From contig LS997562.1 in the NCBI GenBank assembly GCA_000469685.2, forward strand, positions 20,303,920 to 20,367,919: 64,000 bases of DNA, written 5' to 3'. Below, one piece after another: positions 9,476 through 20,112 of this stretch. The first letter of the stretch is position 1. Each line of letters begins with the position of its first letter. The notes beneath the pieces are model-generated. The model was given only the letters and a program-made list of their open reading frames with translations, was not told the DNA's origin and did no database searches. The translations under genes were made by a program, and so were the position numbers. This DNA is from Haemonchus contortus. Lineage: Eukaryota; Nematoda; Chromadorea; Rhabditida; Trichostrongylidae.

Positions 9476-12400
9476 TTTTACCGTTTTTTCTTCTGTTTCC
9501 TTTTTGTTTTCATGTTTATTAGACTTGATTAATTAAAATGACTCCTCCTATATAAACGAGATCAAGACCGCATTGGAATTGAAAAGAGCGGCCAGCCAAT
9601 TCAAATAATTAAAGGACTCCCTACCTCACAAATTGCGCGCTCCAATCTTCCATCGCAATCCTGCGATAGGCGGCGGGTGCAATGTGTGCGACGCCGTGTT
9701 AGGGAAGAAGTTCCCGGACCCAAGACGACATATACGCCCAAAGCGGACGAGTTCTTAAGCATTGCAAAAGCTGTAGAGGTTGCGCTGTTCGCACCGGGAC
9801 CCACACCTTGTACGAAAGCTATTTGCTGTAGTCAGCTGTATACATTGGCATCTCGTCCAAACACCCCTACCATGCAACCTCTGCCGTCACATTCTCGTCC
9901 AACCCCTGGTTTTTCCTTCTGAGCTGTCCTATCACCACTCGTTTGAAACTACCCTACCCAAAGTACCCTACCAAACTAACTGCTACCTAAGGTAACTGCA
10001 AATACCCCAAAACAAAAACCACACGGCATACGATTCTGCCGTTTTTTTCGATCTCGTCCATTTAACAATGATGCTGGCCATCTGCATAGGACCACCATCG
10101 TTTAGCTTGAGGGCGCTATTGGGTGGAGATAATTGTATTAGGCAATTTATTTGTGAATGGTGCAATTCACTAGTGAATGGTGGCAATTCGCAGGAACGAA
10201 TGAGTGAAAGGGGAATGGAGGATGAAGTCGAAAACAATCAGATTGCGTTTGTGGAACACGAAAGTTTCAGATAGAACGCAAAAAAAGAATAGCCTTTGAT
10301 TTTTCATCAATGAATAGCTGAAACATTTGCGCTTAGCTTTACGCTGTGCCTACAGCTGCGTGCCGCGCAGCCGCCAACTCCGCCTTCACGGACGAGTTGT
10401 AAGTGCCACAAATTAACAATGTAGCACACATGGTGTCGAAAAGTACAGAACATAAGGTTCCAATTTCTCTGATTTGTATTTGTCCCCTTTTCTTATTTTC
10501 TTTTGCACGAATGCTTCCCCAGCCTATACAACAACAACAAATTGGAAAAAGTATGACCAATTTCGAAAAGGAAATAGAATAAGCAATAAGCAACAAAAAA
10601 CGCTAGGCGTAAGCGACCTGCCAAATTAGCCAACGCCCCGCAGCCAGCATAACGGGGGCCTTGACTGGGGTGGTGTAATGTTGTTGACGAATGGTAGCCA
10701 TAATACTGGTAGTCATTTCCCACTGCACTTCACATTACTTTATAATAACTTTCGTTCAAGGCTGAGGGTGGTAGTGCCAAGTGGTGCCGATACCACATAT
10801 GTAGTGGGGATCAAATTCTGGATCGATATTCTTTAGCTGTCGATCAATTTGTATCAGTTTCATTCGGATGGATCTGAACCATCATATTCATTTTTGCTGC
10901 TATCCACAAGTCTGTGGTCGTAGCCCAATTCAAAGTGCCGTACGACTCTGAACAGACATTGGATATATGGCCCATTTCCAAAGAAGAAGGACTGGTCACT
11001 GCTAAAATTATCCTTCATTTCCTAACATTCTTCCATCTGATGTTCTGACTTCTAGGTGCTGTCATTTCACTCAGAACTTATGTAGAGAAGTTCAGCTGAT
11101 CACGTGTTTTATCGACTTGTATTTCTTGGTATCACCTTTTATCACCAAGTACCAATACTTGTTCTCTCACACTTTTACGCTCTGCTGCCGATCATTCGTT
11201 TATAGGAACATCAGAAATGGTGGCTTAGAGCGGGCTTAATGATGTTTGCCCTCCAACACCTCCTGTACTCCGCATCAATTGTTACCTTCTGTAGGCCACC
11301 TTCCATTTTTCCAATCACCATCAACAGCACTTATGCACAGGAGGCTCTTCTTAAATGAGGGGCTCGATAAATTTGAAGACAATTTCTTTCTAATGTTCCT
11401 TTCTAGCCTTTATCAGTCCGTCTCCTTCTTTCCCCAATCGGCAACATTCCTATACCTTTCCAAATAATCGAAGAAGACGCGTGGGCACTTAGAGCTTAAT
11501 ATCAAAAAGTCATAATTAGATCAGGGAAACCTGCTCTTTTGGCTCTTCCCAGTGCACTTTACCACCTTTCAGTCTCTGCCTTCTATTATGTTTTAATTGT
11601 ATCACTCGTCATCCCTTTCTCTTTCTTTCTCTTTTCTTCTCTTTCCTCTCTCTATGTAAATTTCTCGAATGATCTCTGTCAGAGGCCGAGGTAGTTATGT
11701 TCAACTTCTGCACTCACAATCAGCTCACAGACCCATAACCACAAGCATGTTTTCCAGATTCTTCTGAAACGCCTAGGTTCTATTACGTCTAAATGGAGTT
11801 GTTATGGCCGTGGGAATTCATCGATAAAGAGCTTATGTGAAAAGCCTTCGTCAACAAAGTCTTGGATGAAAACAGTGAGATGAGTAGAATTACTATGTAC
11901 GTGTCCAGTATCTATAGTCTATCATCAATAAATAGTGGCATATGCAAATGTTATTTACTTTTATCAGACCTTATCACTTGATTTTACCAATGATATTTTC
12001 TGGTATCCCATTCTGAGAAAAGTCTAATGCGTGGGTTATCCTAAATAGGGACCGAAACCAACATTATTTTCTTTTTTACTCTTTTATCTTTATAAGGCAT
12101 GCAGAATCGCAGTAATGGACTTAGTAATGCCATCCGCTTGAAGTCTAAAGGTATAAGGCATGAACCTTTATCAGTCACTATCCCTTATTGCCACCCATCA
12201 TCCATGTTCGTCCCTCTCCATCTTACCATCCATACCTCGTGTGAGAGATCAGTGTATGCCCGTGTGAAAGATGCAGTGAATTTAATGGCCCTTATCATCT
12301 TTTATCAATTGTTGCTTTTTTTGGTAAGCCATTAATACCCACATTATATAACCTTCGAACACTGCGTGCATAAAGCGAGGCAAATTAGGAAACTCACATC
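9476..12400. other. No gene recognised
   Basis: Includes a TATA-like TATATAAAC near 9,549, a perfect 14-base palindrome ATTCACTAGTGAAT near 10,166-10,179, and a GC-rich stretch at 10,350-10,400 ending in GTAAGTGCC that looks like a 5' splice site after CCGCCTTCACGGACGAGTT. These are isolated signals and do not add up to a gene. Around 11,580-11,660 lies a CTTT-rich low-complexity tract. Confidence 0.4.
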
Positions 12401-12662
12401 TCGATCAAATCTTCCGAGGGATGCGACCTGCATTCGACTTCCATTGAGAATCGTAGTGGCGTATGTGATCTATACAATGACTTGCTATGGCCAGCCGATG
12501 TACAACTCAGATTTTGATTGTTGCAAACGAGTCTGATACGGTCAGTTGACAGCGGAAGGATGGAAGGCTTGGTTGGCGTGGGCGGGTCTGGATCGGGGAC
12601 TCGAGCAGATTACCATGCGTGTGAGATAGCACGCCACTTGCCATTAAGCCACCTCCACCCAT
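12401..12662 (-). repeat. tRNA-derived SINE, near-complete copy 3
   Basis: One of the best copies. Read on the minus strand from 12,662 it starts with a tRNA-like head: GGTGGCTTAATGGCAAGT (A box, matching TRGYNNARNNGG), then about 40 bases later GCTCGAGTCCCC (B-box-like). A body of about 180 bases follows with GGCCATAGCAAGTCATTGTA, CGCCACTACGATTCTCAATG and GTCGAATGCAGG, ending in GCATCCC and a GATTTGATCGA-like 3' end at 12,401. Confidence 0.8.
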
Positions 12663-13769
12663 GGATTTGTAATCGATGGTAAGGCCTTCAGAGCGTTTTC
12701 AAATCTATAGACACTGAAGCGTCAAAAAAAGGTTCAATTTCGGGAAAAGAGAGTTCCAAAGACCCAGCTAACGAGGAGCTTCTATAACATAACATTATAA
12801 AGACAACTGCATAATTTTTTTTTATATTGGAGACCTAAGACAACAATAAGAGACCTTGCAACAGCACAGGATTAACAATGGGGAGAAAAAGAAGAACTTA
12901 TCATTATTATCTGTTGCTCTGAATTGGTACATGCTATTTTTTGCCACAAAACCTACAGCTGCGGAAAGAAGGAGTCCTTACATTGCCAAGGGATAGGTCG
13001 TTACAACTTTCATATTCCGAGATCTCTCTCGGAATGGAACAAGGTTAAGCTTTAATAAACTAGTCCAACCCTCTCCCCAAGAATCAGGCTCGTCTAAGAG
13101 CCAAAACACGCCATGAAACACTGACTTGAGTGCCATCTACACTTCCCTTTCTGGCAAGTAACCACGCAGACCAATAGATTCAAATGCCACCAAGCGCAAG
13201 TCCAAATCGTTGAATATCCTGAACGGAGCAACATCGTGGGCCTCCATTACCATTTTCGAGGTTTCACAAGATAAAGTTAAAAGCGGAGAAATGAACTGAA
13301 TGAGGCAGTGAAAAACATGAGAGAATCAAGAAAATGGCAGGGAATTGATTATGTACCATGCGCCGATTAATCGTGAAGATGGAGATGTAACGGTCGTGGA
13401 ATGTTTCCACGTCCGACGGCTGCCAGCGAACGATGAATTGATAAGTGATACGGAGAACATCGACCTATTGGAATTTCACTAACTCGGCATCACTATTGTT
13501 CTTTGGACCGTGTACTGACGCCTTTTGTTATAAGGTCAGAATAAAAATTCGCAGAAAAGTTGCAGACTACTACTTCGATGTTCGATGTTACATTTGCTCT
13601 GTTTTCCTGTGGGACGTTGCTAGTGTCGTGGAAGGGAGTCATTTATATGAGCCAAACCCAATTTTCAATAAGCATGTGAGGAAAGAATTAGCGGGGATAT
13701 TTATTCTTCTTTTGGGATGTACACTCTCTGATAGAAAGCATAAAAGAAAAGGATTAAGCCTCTGGGCGT
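12663..13769. other. No gene recognised
   Basis: Unassigned. A 113-codon frame at 13,445-13,786 on the plus strand runs into the next SINE copy and has no recognised content. Confidence 0.45.
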
Positions 13770-13920
13770 CAGTCAGTCCTGTCTAAGGGATACGCCCCCG
13801 CATCCGACTTCCATTCAGAATCGTAGTGGCGTATTGAATGCTTACTGGACCCATAAAATGACTTGCGGTGGCCGCCCCGGTGAAAGTCAGTGCTTTTATC
13901 TTCCCAGACTAGTTACTACC
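13770..13920 (-). repeat. tRNA-derived SINE, copy 4 (3' half)
   Basis: Minus-strand copy lacking the tRNA head. It keeps the very typical GACTTCCATTCAGAATCGTA, GTGGCGTATTGAATGC and AAATGACTTGCGGTGGCC blocks (plus-strand spelling), then breaks off near 13,920. Confidence 0.75.
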
Positions 13921-14080
13921 CTTACTACATATAACGCGCTCGTGTCTGTCGTATGTCTGTCTGTTTGCACGGAAATTCGATATCATCTGATAAAGTACCT
14001 GCAGAAGTTTTAAGCCTACGGAAGAGCGGTAGTCCAACTGGTGTCTCATTGGAAAGTGGAGGTGGTTAGTGTAGTGTTAA

Positions 14081-14231
14081 AGGCACGGTTCGCGATAATT
14101 CAAAGGGCGGGAATGTCAATGACGTGTCCGTCTCTCATTCGATGTCACGTCTGACTGTCTGACGTGACATCGAATGAGAGGCGGACACGTCATTGACATA
14201 CCCGCCTATTGAATTATCGCGAACCGTGCCT
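14081..14231. mobile_element. 151-bp hairpin MITE (TTAA/TCAA flanks)
   Basis: Almost the whole element is one inverted repeat. The left arm (14,081-14,151) starts AGGCACGGTTCGCGATAATT and the right arm (14,161-14,231) ends with its exact complement, with a loop of about 9 bases. The arms differ at only a few positions. The left flank is TTAA and the right flank TCAA, which suggests TTAA targeting with one later mutation. Related ends occur at 15,115, 16,920 and 17,302. No coding capacity. Confidence 0.8.
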
Positions 14232-14378
14232 TCAAGGAGCGCCCTTGGCATACGCATGATTATCGGGGCAGGTTTCGAGTAGAAGTCAACGGAATATTTC
14301 CAAATCTTTCGAACACTTTATTGGGCTAATTACTATTCAAAGAAGCTCCTTGGAAGGATTGACTGAACGAATGAAATA

Positions 14379-14480
14379 ATGGCTAGTATGTCAACTGGTT
14401 ACCACAACTCTCTGTGCAAGCCAAAACACTTGTTTAGACGAAGCCACGATTCCAATTACAAGTCGAATGTGGGGCGTATA
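14379..14480 (+). repeat. tRNA-derived SINE, copy 5 (3' part, degraded)
   Basis: Plus-strand fragment with the SINE body and end: AACTGGTTACCACAACTC, then CCACGATTCCAATTACAAGT and CGAATGTGGGGCGTATACC, which match the family's 3' half. Confidence 0.5.
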
Positions 14481-15110
14481 CCAGTATTGAGGATTATTCA
14501 ATGGTGGAGTTATCATTCAGTTGCTTTTCAACGTAACTGTCTCAAAATTTCTCTTCCAACGAAGCGGAAATGCCGCGGTCGTGTTGAGCGTACTCGAAGA
14601 GACGCCTTTGAAACAAAGCGTAGCTGGCCAGTGATATGGAACGAAACACTGCACTATTCGGAAAAAATCTTAGAGAGAAGCGAAGGTGGTATCATTCGAA
14701 AAGGAATTTGAAAGAACACACGAGAAAAAATTGGCAAAATTCGAAAGATCGACGGCAGAAGGATGGAACGGATTGTAAAATGAAGAAAACGATCAGGGGA
14801 TTTGAGAGCATTGATGAATGGAAATTGTATAACTGAAGGTACCTCAATGTGAGAGGCTCAGATAAAATTACTGGCCAGGTGGTCACGGGGTTGTAGCTTT
14901 TAGAAGGAATCGGAAAGGAGACAGCTCATGCAGAAGAAACGAGCAGGTGGCGGAGTAAACGTTGGTGTCACTTCAAATGGAAAGAGCTGGTGTAGAAAGG
15001 GAAGGACAGCGGCTAGCTATTAGCAAGGGAGCTCTGGGAAGAATATTCGGTTGAAGCAGTGAAATGGGGCACAGAGGAATTGTTCTCTCTATTCGTGTGA
15101 GCCATCTTGT
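14481..15110. other. Purine-rich DNA, no gene recognised
   Basis: Strongly purine-rich plus strand. Frames at 14,379-14,836 are lysine/arginine-rich as expected from such composition. No domain recognised. Confidence 0.4.
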
Positions 15111-15114
15111 TTAA

Positions 15115-15350
15115 AGGCATACTTCACGATAATTTTGAGGTACCCCTTCTTAGTCGAAAAGCGGAAGTTGAAGGTAAGAATAGTTCATCGGTAGTGGAAA
15201 AATGACAAAATTCCCCTATTTCGGGAAAAATATGACTCCCAAAAAAGTGAAAGTAGAGCTTGGACGAGATTACCATGACGGAAGTAACATGGAAGAGGTA
15301 TTCGGACGAGATTTCATTTGTTTAAATGTGTAAAGCGATATCCGGTGAGT
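15115..15350 (+). mobile_element. Left end of the AGGCAY...CACGATAATT element family (partial)
   Basis: After a TTAA at 15,111 the sequence starts AGGCATACTTCACGATAATT, the family terminus. Internal positions 15,260-15,296 (TTGGACGAGATTACCATG and following) recur at 16,946-16,983 in the second copy. No matching right end is seen close by. The next compatible right end is at 17,302, also followed by TTAA, so a larger element of about 2.19 kb with later insertions cannot be excluded. Confidence 0.55.
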
Positions 15351-15639
15351 TATCCTGACGATCAACGATACTCATGCAGCCACTGTACATATAAGCATTA
15401 GGAGATCGCCAAGATATAGATTGACTACTATTGCCACCTACGAGGACGGTCCTTTCCTTAATTCTCGTCAACTCATCCCAGGAGTCGCCTCCCAAACTTA
15501 AGCGTCAGCCCTAAATTATGGAGCCAAGTGGACCTACAATAACTGCGTCCGCACACTTCTTTCGACCATAGAAACGAAAGTTTCCTCATACTACTTGAGC
15601 CATTAAGAGTAATGAATTATACCCCGTATGTGCAACGAT

Positions 15640-15780
15640 TGGTTGTCTATGTTGGTAAGGCTGTGGTAGATGCAGGACTGGACTCCGCCCACAGTGGGCT
15701 AGGCGTGCATGAAATATTGCCGTTCTGAAGTTAAAACGCTCAAATTTGGGAGGGCTATAAGCAGCAGGAAAGGGACAAGG
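15640..15780. repeat. Dispersed repeat with GGACTCCGCCCAC core, copy 1
   Basis: Contains CTGGACTCCGCCCACAGTGG followed by a GGCGTGCATGAAA block. The same order (TGGACTCCGCCCAC, GGCGTGCGTGAAA) is seen at 17,325-17,420. Ends are not defined. Confidence 0.5.
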
Positions 15781-16198
15781 TGGCACGGATGGACTTCATC
15801 CTCGGACGGCGGGACATTCGCGAAGATCCTTCTCTAGCACTACTGTTCATATTTAGAAAGGATACAGGGGACAGGATGTAAACACTGGTGGTAGGCGGCA
15901 GGATTAAGGGCAGAACGTCCGCATGGTGAGCATACTCTGAGTAAAACTACGCAGCCAAGTTGGAGTAAGTGGGTTATTAGCCAAGATACTTGAACATGCA
16001 ACTTGATCAGGACACTACGTATGACGAACTGGCGCTCACAGAGTATCTCAGAAGCATGTATGGTTGGCCGGATATCGTGGCTCCCGTTCTTCTGGAATGA
16101 GAACTGGGAGCGTCGAAAATCGTTAGAGATACTGTAGGTAAGCTGAGTGGAACTCTAAGAAAGGGACTACGACAGGGGAAAGAATGGATTCTGGCGTT

Positions 16199-16476
16199 GA
16201 TCAACCACGTTTTTCGTGTACTCTCGGCATTCAACTTCCCTTCAGAATCGTGGTTTTGTTTTGAATAGGTATGTGGCTCAAACAGTGACTTGCGCTGGCC
16301 AGCCCATGTACAAGCCAGGGCTTAATTCCTACAAAGCGATTCTTGCGCTAATTAATCGACCTCGGAGCGAAAGAATTCTCAGTTGGTGAAGGCACCGATT
16401 CGGGATTCAAATCATAGACCATGCGTGTGTGATAGTGCACTACTTACCGTCACAACATTTCCGTCCAAACAATTAC
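16199..16476 (-). repeat. tRNA-derived SINE, copy 6
   Basis: Near full-length minus-strand copy. Plus-strand blocks: CAACTTCCCTTCAGAATCGT, AGTGACTTGCGCTGGCCAGC, AGAATTCTCAGTTGG, then GGGATTCAAATCATAGACCA (complement carries the B box) and GCGTGTGTGATAGTGCACTA. The A box end is partly lost. Confidence 0.75.
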
Positions 16477-16919
16477 ATTTGAGTATTGTGTTTTGTTCTA
16501 GCCTTAACGTCCTTGCTTACATGTACCACTCACAACTCGTTTACTCCGTTGTCACTGGAATTAACATCAAGCACTGAACCACCTTCATAATTTTATCGTA
16601 TACGCCTATCAAGCCGGAGCCGACTCACAGAAAACACTTTTTTTCCAACACGACGCGCAACATTTTCAGACAATTTCCAGACTACGACGTGGTCACCTCA
16701 TTAGTTACGGAGTTTCTTGTTCACGGTCGTTTTGAAGCAGATTTTGACGATAGGCTCGACGAGAACCTCATCCAACTGATCAGCTGATCCTACTAATCTA
16801 CTCTAGTCCAAATTTAAGCCTCAGTGATAGGCGCTTAAGTCGTTCAAATAGCCACGAACTTTGCCGCATAATTTGGGGCGCGCACCCTTCGAAACACCGT
16901 TCCAAATCAAGTGGGTTCG

Positions 16920-17302
16920 AGGGCATAGTTCACGATAATTAGGGTTTGGACGAGATTACCATGCCGGAAATAACATGGAAGACTAATCGGACAAGATTAC
17001 AGTTGTTGTAATGGCGCAAAGTGCTGACCACATCAGGCCAGAACCGTGCATAACTGTCTTTCACTGTCGCTACGGGTTATGACAAGTTATTTGAACTTTC
17101 TAAATGGGTGCCCTTGTAATCGGGCAGCCACTACAGTGCCGGTGAAACTCGTTCGAGGATATACACGGTGCAATCTTTGAGCCATCGGTAAGCTCTAATT
17201 AGGCCGTTTTCCGATCTAATAGGCCAGATATGGTATACGAGGAGGGTTCGAATCCACCCTATGGGGAAGTTTTAGAAGCCGTTTTTATCGTGAACTGTGC
17301 CT
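16920..17302 (+). mobile_element. 383-bp non-autonomous element with short inverted ends
   Basis: The left end AGGGCATAGTTCACGATAAT and the right end (complement) AGGCACAGTTCACGATAA are inverted repeats of about 18 bases. TTAA follows the right end at 17,303, but the left flank is TTCG. Shares 16,946-16,983 with the copy at 15,260. Inside, 17,247-17,257 is GGTTCGAATCC, a perfect RNA polymerase III B-box match, about 55 bases after an AAGCTCTAATTAGG that only loosely resembles an A box. No coding capacity. Confidence 0.55.
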
Positions 17303-17324
17303 TTAACTGTTTGTTCCGTCCCCC

Positions 17325-17425
17325 CGACGGCAGGTGGTAGGGCTGGACTCCGCCCACGAGGGGGCGCGGCGTGCGTGAAACTTGAAAATTCTATCATCAA
17401 GTCGTTCAAGTTCGGTAGGGTACAG
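17325..17425. repeat. Dispersed repeat with GGACTCCGCCCAC core, copy 2
   Basis: Second copy of the repeat seen at 15,640-15,780, sharing TGGACTCCGCCCAC and GGCGTGCGTGAAA. Extends to about 17,425 before the two diverge. Confidence 0.5.
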
Positions 17426-17780
17426 GAGTCAATACGGGAACATGCCACTACACCAGCTCCGCCTCTAACCAGTGAGGTTGTTCCATTCAACAGTGTTCAG
17501 GGAGAAGAGGATCTCTTCGATCAAACACGACGCGTTAGGCTTTGTTCTGCCTTTCATCTGCCCACCAAGACTTTACTTTGTAATTGTTCTCGTAGAATGA
17601 ATCGGACCTTTATTAGTGCTACCCTATTTCACAGATTAGCTAGTTTTGAATGAAAGGACACAGTTCGAGCGAACATTCGCTATCCCGAAGCGCATCACAT
17701 GAAAGATAACGGACCTTTCCCTGCATGTCTTTTCGTTCTCATTCACTGAAATGCCGGCCCCTGGCTTGTGGTTATTTTCT
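17426..17780. other. No gene recognised
   Basis: Lies just upstream of the cysteine-rich exon. I looked here for a first exon with an ATG, a hydrophobic signal peptide and a GT donor and did not find one I would defend. Confidence 0.4.
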
Positions 17781-17788
17781 CTCTACAG

Positions 17789-18055
17789 AACATTCTTCTG
17801 GCACTAATATGCAACTCTATTAATGGCACCTACCCAGTCTACGGCCATAAGAACAGGTCTTGCGAAATGAAAATGGTTGTCCAGTGTTCTCGTTATTGTA
17901 ACAATCGCTATCCATCATGGCATCTATTCATGTTTTCGCTTTCAAGCTCATCGCTCATGAATGAGGGTCGATATTGCTCATACGGCGCATGTGGCTGCAG
18001 CAAGCGTTCTATTCCTGTCATAAAAGTGGCAAGGAATACAGGGAGAGTCACCTAA
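17789..18055 (+). CDS. Candidate last exon of a cysteine-rich, defensin-like peptide
   Basis: A good acceptor, TTTTCTCTCTACAG, ends at 17,788 and an 88-codon frame then runs to TAA at 18,053-18,055. AATAAA follows at 18,172, giving a plausible 3'UTR of about 120 bases. The frame begins NILLALICNSINGTYPVYGH, hydrophobic at first. Six later cysteines have the spacing C-x7-C-x3-C-x25-C-x4-C-x-C, ending GRYCSYGACGC. The C-x3-C plus C-x-C pairing and the Gly-x-x-Cys before the last pair are the marks of CS-alpha-beta defensins; the 25-residue gap is longer than the usual 9-12. There is no ATG before the hydrophobic part, so an upstream exon is required and not found. It may be an innate-immunity peptide exon, a pseudogene, or a lucky frame. 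Antimicrobial activity is inference only. Confidence 0.35.
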   Translation, partial: NILLALICNSINGTYPVYGHKNRSCEMKMVVQCSRYCNNRYPSWHLFMFSLSSSSLMNEGRYCSYGACGCSKRSIPVIKVARNTGRVT

Positions 18056-18171
18056 GCCGTCACTGTTTTCCGTAGTGACGAAGCGGGGAAAGGGATGTAT
18101 GGGATTCGGGGAACTTGAAGGAGACAGAGCTTGTTTTCTGGTGTCAGTACTACAGTTGGCGTTTGATGTTG

Positions 18172-18177
18172 AATAAA
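18172..18177 (+). terminator. Polyadenylation signal AATAAA
   Basis: Canonical AATAAA 117 bases after the TAA of the cysteine-rich frame and just before a SINE copy. It supports a transcript end here but is a common hexamer. Confidence 0.35.
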
Positions 18178-18195
18178 CGTTATTGCACAGTTGAG

Positions 18196-18441
18196 TGAGC
18201 CCCCGTCTAGGATCTTCATTCAGAATCATAGTGGCGTTTGAACACATCTAGGGCCAGAAAATGAATTGCGGTGACCGGCATATGCGATAGTTAGTGTTTC
18301 AATCTTTCCAGACAAATCTGCTACCAATTGGCCGACTGTGGAAGGATAGAATTCTCAGTTGGCTCAGGCGAATATCAATACGGGATTCGATCCCTGGACC
18401 ATCGGTGCTTGGTAGTGTACGACTTGCCACTAAACCATTGC
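18196..18441 (-). repeat. tRNA-derived SINE, full copy 7
   Basis: Best-preserved head in the window. On the minus strand from 18,441 it reads TGGCAATGGTTTAGTGGCAA (A box TGGTTTAGTGG), then GGTCCAGGGATCGAATCCCG (B box), spaced as in a tRNA gene. The body then carries the AGAATTCTATCC, TGGTAGCAGATTTG and CGCCACTATGATTCTGAATG blocks. Confidence 0.85.
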
Positions 18442-18519
18442 CAGCTGTATCCAGAAATACAAGGAGTAATTAATATGCACCAAGCACCTCGCATATTATT
18501 GCCACAGTTTTCATCAATA

Positions 18520-19436
18520 CAGGGTGCGCCATGAATATGGTAACAAACGAAATGGGCTAGAGAAACTGCAGTTCATATTGATACATGGTGAATTCATGTG
18601 AATTATTTACTATGCATCGTATCTATTATACAAAACGAACACAAAGTGATCTTATATAACCGTTTCCTGTACTAATTATACATAGTTCGAAGGCGCTTCG
18701 GCTACTCATCGACGGTGGCACGCAGAGCGTGAGAGAAATGTTGAGATCTTAGATATTTCACGCTATGAGTGCTGTACTGAAGCCGCCGACTCTCTCAGCG
18801 GCTTCAGCACAGCACTCATAATGTGAAATATACGTATAATCTGAGATCTCAACATTTCTCCCACGCTTTCCTTCAGTCAGAAAAAGTGTGTCGAAGCACG
18901 TGCCGCCCGCAAGTAGCCCACAGCATTCGTTTTTTCTCTCCAACTTCTTCTCATCAAGAAGCTTATGAGGCTTTCGAAAACTATCTAGATACAATTATAT
19001 ATGCTCGGGGTAGACTCTTCTCATCGGATAGAACATACAAACAAACAGCAGTCATTTTTCTCGCGCTTCTGCAGGCTCCACAGCGTGCTCCTTTCCAAAG
19101 CAGTTGTGTTCGGAAAAGGGGTCGTATGTGAGACAAGACGACCGTTTTGGAATTTATCGTTGACTTTTCTACGCATCGCTACTCAAGGCGCTGTCATGTG
19201 GGAAATATTGAAAGGAGGAGCGATCCCGAAAAAGGATTCACCAAGTGGACGCAAAGACGGAACGGTTGGTGACTGTCTGCGAGGCTTCACCGTTTTTCGA
19301 AATCTGGGAGCACCGAAGTAGATATGTGGGCTAAGGTATATCTTAAACATAAGGAAAGATGCAGATTTAGAGAAACCCTGCAAACAAGGAGATTACGGAC
19401 ATCCGAAAAGTTGTTCCTTATTTATGGCGCACCCTG
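18520..19436. mobile_element. 917-bp TA-flanked transposon with CAGGGTGCGCCAT ends
   Basis: The left end TA|CAGGGTGCGCCATGAATA and the right end (complement) TA|CAGGGTGCGCCATAAATA are inverted repeats of about 25 bases with a few mismatches, and TA stands outside each end, as for the Tc1/mariner superfamily. Open frames inside (18,823-19,131; 19,001-19,321) give no intact transposase; PKKDSPSGRKDGTV near 19,225-19,266 only vaguely recalls the GRP(R/K) linker of Tc1-like proteins. Probably non-autonomous. Contains the hairpin at 18,726-18,867. Confidence 0.75.
18726..18867. repeat. Inner hairpin of the TA-flanked element
   Basis: The left arm AGCGTGAGAGAAATGTTGAG to CTGAAGCCGC pairs with the right arm GCGGCTTCAG to CTCAACATTTCTCCCACGCT, with a loop of only a few bases (CGACTCTCTCA region) and several small bulges. 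A transcript would fold into a stem of about 65 base pairs. Confidence 0.8.
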
Positions 19437-20108
19437 TATATTCTTGGATGGCGGAAAGGCCCAATAAGGAAGCTGGTCCACAAACCATGTGCCATAACAG
19501 TTCCACTTAGTCACGCCATTGAGACCTGATGCATTTGAAAATCTCTTAGCGTCTAGCTAGACGAGGTTAGCCCCCCCCCCCCCCCAGCCCTCCCATTTGG
19601 AGAGTTTTATAAACTTTGGGAGCTTAAAAAACGAATTTTCAAAATCTCAAATTCTTTTTTTTTTGGAAAAATGTGATTGCGGGAGGAGAGTACTGTGCTT
19701 TCTATGGACCGCTCTACACCAAGCAATACCGCTGTCCGCGTGTCTATCGCTGAGCACCAGAAAGCAGAGGACATTGGAGCTCCGGCTTTGCAGGCCTATT
19801 GCGGTGTTTGGGAGCGACTGTTGACCAGGAAACTGACTTTTTGACTAACCCTATCGAGAAAAGTTTGAGATGTTGAGCCTGTGCATAAGGAATGATCAAC
19901 TCATCGACCATTATGATATTAACCAATTAGAAGAGTGCGCAGACAAGGGCGCGAAAACACGTTAAAACGCGTGGAAGCCCATAAGGACACTGCGAGCGCA
20001 GAGACCGCCACCAATTGCACTTCCACTTCCACTTTACTTCAAACATTCAAAGCCATGGTAGTGAATGTTTTTCGCGTCATGTTGATGATCGAGACATTCT
20101 TCATTTTT
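19437..20108. other. No gene recognised; contains a 15-C tract
   Basis: A homopolymer of 15 C occupies 19,571-19,585. No frame has recognisable content. The sequence near 19,663 has a T run. Confidence 0.5.
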
Positions 20109-20112
20109 TTAA

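Noticed and set aside
9677..9922. 81-codon frame downstream of the TATA-like element at 9,549
   Set aside because: Starts at GTG, has a competing frame on the other strand and no recognised domain.
17768..17788. Start of the cysteine-rich frame at 17,768
   Set aside because: The codon there is GTG, not usable as a normal start in a nematode nuclear gene. The frame can only be an exon entered through the acceptor at 17,788.
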